From: Leptothoe spongobia TAU-MAC 1115
Lineage (GTDB): Bacteria > Cyanobacteriota > Cyanobacteriia > Phormidesmidales > Phormidesmidaceae
Direction of reading: 5' to 3'
Length of the DNA stretch: 64,000 nt
Assembly (NCBI RefSeq): GCF_018739885.1
Contig: NZ_JADOES010000029.1
Span: 1-64,000, forward strand
In this document: piece after piece, positions 54,091-61,287 of the stretch
Layout: the number at the start of each line of letters is the position of its first letter
Numbering within the stretch: the first letter of the stretch is position 1
Translations under genes and position numbers: made by a program
Notes under the pieces: model-generated
The model's input: only the letters and a program-made list of their open reading frames with translations
Database searches by the model: none
What the model was told of the DNA's origin: nothing

Positions 54091-55983
54091 TTAAATCGCT
54101 GGTGCAGCCTGAACCTGCTCGAGTAATTGATGTAAGGGTTTGCCTTCGATCGCTTCTGTTTCTAAGAGCTGCATAGTGATAGTTTCTAATATGTCGCGGT
54201 TATGGTTGAGAGTATCCAAGGCTTGTTGATGGGCTGTCTCGACAATGTCTTTCACCTCGCGATCAATTGCCTCTGCCGTTGCTTCGCTCATCATGCGGCG
54301 AGGATTGGGTACGCCCTCATTCAGAAACATTGCTCGACTGCCTTGCTCATAGGCTAACGGTCCTAAAATTTTGCTCATGCCAAAGGTGGTTACCATTTGC
54401 TCTGCCAGGTCTGTCGCCCGTTGCAAATCGTTAGATGCGCCTGTGGTGATGCTATTAAACACAATCTCTTCTGCCGACCGCCCCCCCAGCAAGGTGGCAA
54501 TCTGACCCCGCAATTCCGTTTCGTCACTCAAGAATCGATCTTCTTCTGGTAGTTGTAGGGTATACCCTAAAGCAGACATGCCACGGGAGACGATGGAAAT
54601 CTTTTCAACGCGCCCGCTGCCTGGCATGAGTGAGCCTACTATGGCATGGCCTACTTCGTGATATGCAACGATCTTCTTCTCTCTCTCGTTAAGGACACGG
54701 CTTTTCTTCTCCAGCCCCGCCACAACCCGCTCAATGGCCTCGGCAAAGTCAGCTTGGGCAATTGCTTCACGCTGATTTCGAGCCGCTAATAGTGCCGCTT
54801 CATTCACCAGGTTTGCCAAGTCGGCTCCGGCAAAACCAGGAGTACGGGTTGCGATTGCCTTCAAGTCTATATCTTCTCCCAACTTCACTGTCTGCGCATG
54901 GATCTTGAGAATCGCTTCTCGGCCTGATAAAGCTGGGCGATCAACCAATACTTGCCGGTCAAAGCGTCCTGGACGCAAGAGCGCCGGGTCAAGAATTTCT
55001 GGACGATTGGTGGCAGCCAGCACAATCACTGTGGCATCTTCTGCGGCAAATCCATCCATCTCAGACAACAACTGGTTCAGCGTCTGTTCTCGCTCATCAT
55101 TACCGCCATAGAATCCACTACTGCTACGAGACTTGCCAATCGCATCCAGCTCATCAATAAACACAATACAGGGAGCCTGTTTCTTAGCCTGCTCAAATAA
55201 ATCTCGCACACGGGAAGATCCCACCCCCACAAACATTTCCACAAACTCAGAGCCCGAAATACTAAAAAACGGGACGCTTGCTTCTCCTGCAACGGCTTTC
55301 GCCAATAGCGTCTTACCTGTCCCCGGTGGTCCCACTAACAACACCCCTTTAGGAATGCGCGCGCCAATCTGGGTATAGCGTTCCGGTGTTTTGAGAAAAT
55401 CCACCACCTCAACTAACTCAGCCTTGGCTTCATCAACGCCAGCCACATCGGCAAAGGTCGTCTTAGCAACTTCTCCCTCGACATATACTTTGGCTTTACT
55501 TTTGCCAATCGAGAGCATCCCTTGAGCACCACCACCACCACCACCACCACCGCCGCCACGGCGAACAAAAAACTGAAAGATACCTACAAAGATTAGTGGC
55601 GGAATGATCCAGCCCAAGGCATTACTTACCCAACCATTTTTAGGCGGTGGCGTAGCCGCAAACTCAACGCCTTTTTCTTCAAGCAAGTTGGGCAAGCCTA
55701 AATCAAAAATGGGCGTTGTTGAGAACACTTGCCCAACTTGTTCACCACCCATTTCTTCGTCCGATTTTAACTGGAATCGAATTTGATTCTGTCCTACTTG
55801 TACCCGTGCCACATCTCCTTCTTGCACCTGATGGATGAACAGGCTATAGGGTACTCCAGGAACTTGAGGCCTTGAGAAAACAGGAAGGATAAAACTTACA
55901 AATAGGAATACCCCTGCCAATATCAGTAAAATATTGTTGAAGAGACTAAAACGCGGAGGCCTAGGTTTATCTTTAATGGGCAT
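54091..55983 (-). CDS. ftsH: FtsH membrane AAA+ zinc metalloprotease
   Basis: The gene encodes 630 residues. Membrane helices lie at ~14-36 and ~120-140, with a ~85-residue domain between. Then come a run of ten glycines (143-152), the AAA+ domain with Walker A GPPGTGKT (218-225), Walker B VFIDELDAIG, the SRH region ATNRPEILDPALLRPGRFDR, and the zinc site HEVGH (442-446). It extracts and degrades membrane proteins, in cyanobacteria mostly damaged photosystem II proteins. The extended polyglycine linker behind the second helix is longer than I expect for the family. A PII-like gene follows; a broken HLIP gene and NblA lie upstream. Confidence 0.95.
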   Translation of the reverse strand: MPIKDKPRPPRFSLFNNILLILAGVFLFVSFILPVFSRPQVPGVPYSLFIHQVQEGDVARVQVGQNQIRFQLKSDEEMGGEQVGQVFSTTPIFDLGLPNLLEEKGVEFAATPPPKNGWVSNALGWIIPPLIFVGIFQFFVRRGGGGGGGGGGAQGMLSIGKSKAKVYVEGEVAKTTFADVAGVDEAKAELVEVVDFLKTPERYTQIGARIPKGVLLVGPPGTGKTLLAKAVAGEASVPFFSISGSEFVEMFVGVGSSRVRDLFEQAKKQAPCIVFIDELDAIGKSRSSSGFYGGNDEREQTLNQLLSEMDGFAAEDATVIVLAATNRPEILDPALLRPGRFDRQVLVDRPALSGREAILKIHAQTVKLGEDIDLKAIATRTPGFAGADLANLVNEAALLAARNQREAIAQADFAEAIERVVAGLEKKSRVLNEREKKIVAYHEVGHAIVGSLMPGSGRVEKISIVSRGMSALGYTLQLPEEDRFLSDETELRGQIATLLGGRSAEEIVFNSITTGASNDLQRATDLAEQMVTTFGMSKILGPLAYEQGSRAMFLNEGVPNPRRMMSEATAEAIDREVKDIVETAHQQALDTLNHNRDILETITMQLLETEAIEGKPLHQLLEQVQAAPAI

Positions 55984-56181
55984 GGGTATTGCTATAAGTA
56001 TGGGAATAAGTATCAGTATGGATAAACATTGTTTGAATTCTGGAGTGATTTGGTGAACTACGACATCAAAATTTATGTATTTGCGAACAAGTTCTACTCA
56101 ATTAGCAAGCTCCTATCAGCCCAAGCGTGCCAATTGAGATTGAGTAGGAGCGTGATACGAGCTCCAATTGTCAAACAATTG

Positions 56182-56346
56182 TCAAAAGTGAAGAACTCCT
56201 TGGCTAGACAATACTTCAATTGTGAGAGCACATACAAATCCGATCATGGCCAGTCGGCCATTTCAAAGCTCTGCCTGAGGCGTAAATCCCCACAGCCAAC
56301 CATTTCGAAATCGAGAAGAAGAGATTTTCTTTTTAGAATTTGTCAT
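56182..56346 (-). pseudogene. high-light-inducible protein (HLIP) with in-frame TGA
   Basis: From the ATG at 56346 (GGAG about eleven bases upstream) the frame reads NGWLWGFTPQAEL, then TGA at 56263-56265, then NGRLAMIGFVCALTIEVLSS and QGVLHF before a final stop. The chlorophyll-binding helix motif is FTPQAE.WNGRLAMIGF, so the TGA replaces the conserved TGG tryptophan codon and everything else is intact over 54 codons. HLIPs protect photosystems during stress by binding chlorophyll and carotenoid. Most likely a recent nonsense mutation or a sequencing error; readthrough cannot be excluded. Confidence 0.8.
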
Positions 56347-56414
56347 ATGCTCATTACTCCAGATTTGATAATCACAAAATAGACCAATCAAACAATGAAG
56401 CCGACGCTCCTGTA

Positions 56415-56612
56415 TTAGAGGGAAGCGAGATCTACATTTAAATTCCATTCACGCTTCATAAGTTCTTGAAACACTCTCTTCTGAACCAGCATGAGCTGAT
56501 ATAGTTTAACTAAATACTCTTGAGCTTGTTCAAGGTTCATCTGCTGCACTTGGTCTTCAAAATTTCTGAGATTGAATTCCTGCTCTAGTATGAGTTCGGT
56601 TGCGTTATCCAT
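56415..56612 (-). CDS. nblA: NblA phycobilisome degradation protein, copy 2
   Basis: The gene encodes 65 residues. The pattern LILEQEFNLRNFEDQVQQMN and LEQAQEYLVKLYQLMLVQKR is the classical NblA core, followed by FQELMKREWN, the C-terminal helix that contacts phycobiliprotein. It is more typical in sequence than the copy at 52760-52939. NblA tags phycobilisomes for ClpC-dependent proteolysis, and a ClpC gene is at 61288-63738. Just downstream on the same strand lies the HLIP pseudogene. Confidence 0.9.
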   Translation of the reverse strand: MDNATELILEQEFNLRNFEDQVQQMNLEQAQEYLVKLYQLMLVQKRVFQELMKREWNLNVDLASL

Positions 56613-56771
56613 AGCTATTTCCCATACCCCAAGATTGAATAAAAATCGTAAGACGCGTAGTCAGTAAATCGACTCGAATTTTCATTCTGAAGTGGATCGA
56701 TCTATTACTAGCGAATTACGCCTATAATCAGTATGACAAAGTGATGTTTTATTTTTAGGGTTATTTGATTG

Positions 56772-56810
56772 AAAAACTCACCTACTGTTGACATAAGTAG
56801 GCGAGTTTTT
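56772..56810. terminator. strong intrinsic terminator hairpin
   Basis: AAAACTCACCTACT and AGTAGGCGAGTTTT form a 14-bp stem with one mismatch, and A/T runs flank both sides. It lies behind the small basic protein gene (minus strand) and before the NblA gene, so it probably ends transcription of the former. Confidence 0.8.
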
Positions 56811-56870
56811 AATGTAGCTATTCAATAGTAGTGTTAAGAAACAGAAAAACCAAGCAATATCAGAAACAAT

Positions 56871-57002
56871 TTACTTTGAACTGTCTAATAGCTCTGACAT
56901 AGGACTGTCATAGTTTTTATGAGTTTTCTTTTGTTTCTTTTTTCCATCAGAAACTGCTTTCGGTTTTTTGACTTCTCTATTGCCTTTGCGTCGTTTTGAC
57001 AT
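56871..57002 (-). CDS. small basic conserved protein
   Basis: The gene encodes 43 residues and was found by eye: GGAGG lies six bases before the ATG at 57002. It begins MSKRRKGNREVKKPKAVSDG and is strongly lysine-rich, ending in DSPMSELLDSSK. Short proteins starting MSKR..GNRE.KKPK occur in many bacteria and are unassigned. A terminator follows 60 bases later. It is a separate small transcript. Confidence 0.75.
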   Translation of the reverse strand: MSKRRKGNREVKKPKAVSDGKKKQKKTHKNYDSPMSELLDSSK

Positions 57003-57043
57003 AACGATCCTCCAACTAAACTCTCTTTAATTCCAATCGTGCC

Positions 57044-57332
57044 CTAGATACCAAAATAATTGGCAGATTCTAGATAGTCACTATGCATATAACCATCTGG
57101 CATTTTAGCCCCTCTTAGGTTAGCTCCACTTAGGTCAGCTCCCCTCAAAGTGGTCCAATTAAGATTGGTATTACTCAAGTCTGCATGACTCAAGTTAGAT
57201 CCACTCAAATTTGAGCCCGTAAAATCAACTCCACTCAAATTTGCTCGGCTCAGATCCAGATTTTTCAACTCTTCTAATCTAAAACTTCTCTTTCCAGTTG
57301 CATATTTGTTTTAGAACTTGATTGGCCTCCAT
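57044..57332 (-). pseudogene. pentapeptide-repeat protein with frameshift near its N-terminus
   Basis: The readable repeat part (57044-57268) codes LDLSRANLSGVDFTGSNL and onward, seven to eight A(D/N)LXX units, ending in MPDGYMHSDYLESANYFGI. The true start appears to be ATG 57332 (MEANQVLK). Removing one base from the A-run in CTAAAACAAATATGC joins this to YATGKRSFRLEELKNL, matching the leader of the paralogue at 58119-58673 (ILKRYASGQRDF). As read, the protein stops after about 17 codons, or starts late from TTG 57268. Either a one-base indel in a pseudogene or a sequence error. Confidence 0.65.
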
Positions 57333-57454
57333 ACTAATGCCCCGCAGTGTGTAGCGTAATCGCTGTTACTACCTTCATTCTAGTTCGTAATTATCTACTT
57401 TAACCACACGCAGGTTAAGTTGCATGAACCCACACCCTCATTTATCCGGTTAGA

Positions 57455-57913
57455 CTACGCCTGGCGCAACACTTCCGCTTCAATTTGAGCTTGAAAGCGG
57501 TTTAAACTCTCTACTAGATTTTCCTCTAGCCAGCGTTCTAAACCAATGTTTTCCAACAACATGCCTACGAGTCCTCCTGGTAAATCGAAGGCCAGGGTCA
57601 GGAGTAAACGGCACCCTTGATCCGTGGGGAAAAATTCAGCAGAGCCATGGTTTGCTAGCCCAGACACTGACTCCCAGGCAATTAACCGTAAGGGGATACG
57701 TCGAGTAATGCGCGAAGTCCATTCGGTTAATAGTGGAAATCCTAACCCAAACGTCCAGTGATAGAGCCCTTGATCGCCTAGTAAACGTCTGACACTCTTT
57801 ACCAGTGGCATCCACCGGGGCACATTCTCCAAATTCGCCCAAAGGTCATAAACCTGCGTAACAGAACAATTTACTTCGACTTCCACACTACGTTCTAGGG
57901 TTAATTTTTTCAC
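57455..57913 (-). CDS. SRPBCC (polyketide cyclase/COQ10-like) protein
   Basis: The gene encodes 152 residues. The start-grip pattern is visible: RSVEVEVNCSVTQVYDLWANL, ENVPRWMPLVKSVRRL, beta strands through TEWTSRITRRIPLRLIAWES, HGSAEFFPTDQGCRLLLTLAFDLPGG, and a long C-terminal helix LVESLNRFQAQIEAEVL. These proteins hold hydrophobic ligands such as lipids, quinones or pigments. No operon partner. The substrate is unknown. Confidence 0.8.
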   Translation of the reverse strand: MKKLTLERSVEVEVNCSVTQVYDLWANLENVPRWMPLVKSVRRLLGDQGLYHWTFGLGFPLLTEWTSRITRRIPLRLIAWESVSGLANHGSAEFFPTDQGCRLLLTLAFDLPGGLVGMLLENIGLERWLEENLVESLNRFQAQIEAEVLRQA

Positions 57914-58118
57914 AGTTATCCATCGCTAACTTTCTGACTCATTCCCCTGCCCCTGTCAGTGTAATTGTGCCAAATCCCCCTAATTATCAGATTAGAAGAA
58001 GACTTTTGGGAAATCGTGAGGGGTTTGCAGTCAATGTCAACAATCACATAGCAAACGCGACGGAAATCAGAAGAATGACAGTACAAGAAGTTGAAACAGG
58101 TTGGGGGTTGCTCAATCG

Positions 58119-58673
58119 CTAATCATGGATGGTTCCATCGGGCATCTTAGTTCTACTTAATCCGGCTCTGTTAATATTTGCGCCTACAATATTTGTTCCA
58201 GTCAAATCTGCTTCACCTAAATATGCCCCATCCAAGTTTGCATTACTGAGATCTGCCTCCTGCAGATTTGCTCCGGTTAAATCTGCACAGCGTAAATCAC
58301 TATTGCTCAGATCTGCTTTATGCAAGTCAGCTTTGCGCAAATCTGCTCCTCCTAAATTCGCTCCACTGAGGTCTGCGCCACTCAAATCTGCATGGGTTAA
58401 ATTCGCTCCACTGAGGTCTGCGTCGCTCAAATCTGCATGGGTTAAGCAAGCTTGAATCATTGCTACCCCCGCTAAATTGGCCTGGTTTAGCTTTGCTTGT
58501 TTGAGATGAGCCTCTGTCAGATCGGCTTCTCGTAAATCAGCATTAATCAACTCAGCACCAATTAACTTGACACCAATTAGCTTGGCATTTGTCAGACAGA
58601 CTTGAACCAGACTGACATGACTAAAATCTCGTTGTCCTGACGCATAGCGTTTCAAAATCTCTTGAGCATCCAT
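58119..58673 (-). CDS. pentapeptide-repeat protein
   Basis: The protein is 184 residues from the ATG at 58673 (MDAQEILKRYASGQRDF); an earlier ATG at 58688 adds five. From residue ~20 it is a continuous run of about 28 pentapeptides of the A(D/N)LSX type, which fold as a right-handed square helix, closing with LSRTKMPDGTIHD. The opening leader is common to many cyanobacterial family members. Function is unknown, and no membrane segment is present. It is the intact relative of the frameshifted gene at 57044-57332. Confidence 0.9.
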   Translation of the reverse strand: MDAQEILKRYASGQRDFSHVSLVQVCLTNAKLIGVKLIGAELINADLREADLTEAHLKQAKLNQANLAGVAMIQACLTHADLSDADLSGANLTHADLSGADLSGANLGGADLRKADLHKADLSNSDLRCADLTGANLQEADLSNANLDGAYLGEADLTGTNIVGANINRAGLSRTKMPDGTIHD

Positions 58674-58972
58674 ATCCTTATCCCTCAACTGTGGTTTTTT
58701 TAATTGGATAAATTATTGAGACAAAATACATTCCTCTCTCTAAGCATCAGATAAGAAAAAATATCTTAGAGGTATAACTTTCACCAACCAATACCACTTC
58801 TCAATTTTAGAAAAAAAACGTGAGGAAATTGTGAGTCACTGTACGTGTTTAGCGTATAGCTCAGCAGCTCTGATTTTGAGCATTATGACGTGAGTGCCTT
58901 TTCAGTGCACGAGTCCGCCTTGCTGTTTGCTAGTGTCCACCAGCGAAGCAGGGATGGCCCAGGTGGATGATT

Positions 58973-60547
58973 TTAATCCCACGACATTACCCTAAAGTCT
59001 GCATTGTGTGCGAGTGGATCGTAGCCCAGCTGTTGGGTAATTCGTTCCTTGGCCAACGCACGATACTCCCAAAAATGCTCGCCCGCAGCACATAACCCTA
59101 GGTAAACATTTAAGGCCTGTGGTTTGTTCCACAAAATAATCCAGAGTTGATGCCAAAACTGTCCTCGGATATCGGTTCGATGGATACCTTGACTCCAAAC
59201 GAGCTGAGCGAATAAGCGTAAGCCTTTGTGCCATGGGAACTGCATCGTTTGCGTTCGACGTTGTCGGCAACGAATTTTGAGACATTGTTGTAAACAACGC
59301 CTGAGGTACCGTTCAGGGTCATACATCTGCCAAAATCCATCGACGTATTCCCTAGCCAGTTCTGTAACTGGGCGTGTGGGGATAAAATTCATCAAGGTAT
59401 TCTGATCCCCGGTTAGATGGTTAGAGTTTTCGAGCAGGCGCTGTTCTTTCTTGAGTCGTTCCCACAGGGCGGTATTGGGTAATGCTTGCAGAAGGCCTAA
59501 CATGGGCTGGGGAATACTGGTTTGTTCGACAAAGGCTTGAATACGATCGCCTGCGCCTGTTCGTTCTCCATCAAAACCAAGGATAAATCCCGCATAGATC
59601 AGCAGTCCTGCCTCATTGATTTTTTTGCAGGCTTCCACCAACGGATTACGGGTATTTTGGAGCTTGCGGGTGACCTGCAAGCTATCTTGGTCAGGGGTTT
59701 CAATCCCGAGAAAAACGGCGTAAAATCTTGCTTCACCCATAAGCTGGAGCAATTCATCATCCTCTGCCAGATTGACTGAGGCTTCTGTCATAAAGGTAAA
59801 TGGATAATGGTGCTGCTGCATCCAGGGGATTAGTTCTCGCAAGAAGCACTTTACATTGCGCTGATTGCCAATAAAGTTGTCGTCTACGATAAAGAGTGAT
59901 CCACGCCAGCCTAAGTCGTAGAGGGTTTGTAGCTCGGCTAGGGCTTGGGTTGGTGTTTTGGTACGGGGTTTTCGACCATATAGGGAGATGATGTCGCAAA
60001 ATTCGCAGTTGAAGGGACACCCTCGGGAAAACTGCATGGCCATCATCAAGTAGGCGTCTCGCTGCAGTAGGTCAAAGCGCGGCATGGGGCTCTGGGTGAC
60101 ATCGGGTTTTTCAGAGGATCGGAAAATGCCATGGGTTTCTCCCTGACTCAGAGCTTCGAGAAATTGAGGAACGGTCATTTCCCCTTCATCCAACACTAAA
60201 AACTGGGCTCCTGCATCTAACGCATCTTGAGGTACAGAGGTGGGATAGGGACCTCCTACGGCAACTTTCTTACCTAGCTGGACCGCTTTTCGAATCAGGG
60301 CTTGAAAGTCCGGTTTTTGCACTAGCATGGCGGAAAGAATGACGATGTCGCACCATTCCCAGTCTGCGTCGGTTTCATGGACAACATTGCGATCGCAAAA
60401 ACGAATTTCCCAGTCTGACGGTAAGAGTGCAGCAACTGTGATTATTCCCAACGGAGGAATCACTGCCTTAAGTCCTGCAATTTCCATAAAGCGGTCGTAG
60501 GACCAAAATGACTGAGGGAAGTGAGGATAGAGTAACAGGGCTTTCAC
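58973..60547 (-). CDS. B12-binding radical SAM protein
   Basis: The gene encodes 524 residues. The N-terminal ~150 residues are a cobalamin-binding Rossmann-like domain (LGIITVAALLPSDW, WCDIVILSAMLVQ, VAVGGPYPTSV). The radical SAM domain carries the Fe-S motif in FSRGCPFNCEFCDII, then LYDLGWRGSLFIVDDNFIG and GIETPDQDSL. The C-terminal ~140 residues match the DUF4070-type extension of such enzymes. They perform methylations or C-C rearrangements on lipids, pigments or hopanoids; the substrate is not readable. Upstream at 60696 a perfect palindrome could be an operator. Confidence 0.9.
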   Translation of the reverse strand: MKALLLYPHFPQSFWSYDRFMEIAGLKAVIPPLGIITVAALLPSDWEIRFCDRNVVHETDADWEWCDIVILSAMLVQKPDFQALIRKAVQLGKKVAVGGPYPTSVPQDALDAGAQFLVLDEGEMTVPQFLEALSQGETHGIFRSSEKPDVTQSPMPRFDLLQRDAYLMMAMQFSRGCPFNCEFCDIISLYGRKPRTKTPTQALAELQTLYDLGWRGSLFIVDDNFIGNQRNVKCFLRELIPWMQQHHYPFTFMTEASVNLAEDDELLQLMGEARFYAVFLGIETPDQDSLQVTRKLQNTRNPLVEACKKINEAGLLIYAGFILGFDGERTGAGDRIQAFVEQTSIPQPMLGLLQALPNTALWERLKKEQRLLENSNHLTGDQNTLMNFIPTRPVTELAREYVDGFWQMYDPERYLRRCLQQCLKIRCRQRRTQTMQFPWHKGLRLFAQLVWSQGIHRTDIRGQFWHQLWIILWNKPQALNVYLGLCAAGEHFWEYRALAKERITQQLGYDPLAHNADFRVMSWD

Positions 60548-60695
60548 AGTATTCCTCCAAGAGTGATGGTGGCGCTACTAATCCTCGGGATGAGTTAATC
60601 TGCCAAATAAATAACGAATACTACAGACAGATTAGATTCATACCCTAAATCAGCAGCGACGTTATGGTTAAACCTGAGGCAAATGGGCTTATCAT

Positions 60696-60707
60696 GGATC
60701 ATGATCC
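60696..60707. promoter_or_regulatory. 12-bp perfect palindrome, candidate operator
   Basis: GGATCATGATCC lies about 150 bases upstream of the radical SAM gene, with ATCATGGATCATGAT around it giving overlapping symmetry. No known factor is assigned. Confidence 0.3.
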
Positions 60708-60833
60708 AAGGGTAGTCACTTTAGCGTGAATCAGATCTTTTTCTGTTACGGCACTTAAAGATCTCGATCTCTTTTCAATGAGAAACTGCTCAACCCCAGA
60801 TTTTTCACCCCTCGAAATATATGATGACTCTCC

Positions 60834-61256
60834 TTAGAGAAGGATGGATGCAGGCGTTAGGACCGTATCAATGATGTGAATAACACCATTATCAGCGGCT
60901 ACATCAAAGGTTGTCACGATAGAATCATTCACCTTAATATTTTTGGTATCTGTGGGGACATTAATCTTAATCTTTGAGCTTTCAACAGTTTTTATGGTTT
61001 TCATCTTCGTAATAGCAGCGGCCATAACCTTACCCGTTAAGACATGATAGGCCAGAATTTTCTTTAGCTTAGAAATGTCCTTGAGGAGTTCATTCACCAC
61101 ACCCTTAGGTAATTTCCCAAAAGCGTCATCTGTTGGTGCGAAGAGTGTAAAAGGTCCCGTTCCCTTAAGAATATTGACCAGGCTAGCTGTTTCAATAGCC
61201 GTCACTAGGGTATTCAAAGAACCTGCCTGGATGGTGGTATCAATAATATCAGTCAT
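60834..61256 (-). CDS. fasciclin domain protein, copy 2
   Basis: The gene encodes 140 residues, one FAS1 domain (LNTLVTAIETASLVNILKGT, GPFTLFAPTDDAFGKLPKG, ILAYHVLTGKVMAAAI, GVIHIIDTVLTPAS). No signal peptide. It is clearly paralogous to the protein at 53062-53463 over the whole length. It begins 31 bases behind the ClpC gene, so it is probably co-transcribed with the chaperone. That pairing suggests an intracellular stress role rather than adhesion. Confidence 0.9.
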   Translation of the reverse strand: MTDIIDTTIQAGSLNTLVTAIETASLVNILKGTGPFTLFAPTDDAFGKLPKGVVNELLKDISKLKKILAYHVLTGKVMAAAITKMKTIKTVESSKIKINVPTDTKNIKVNDSIVTTFDVAADNGVIHIIDTVLTPASILL

Positions 61257-61287
61257 TTATTTACCGAATAAACCTTTATCTTGCTCG

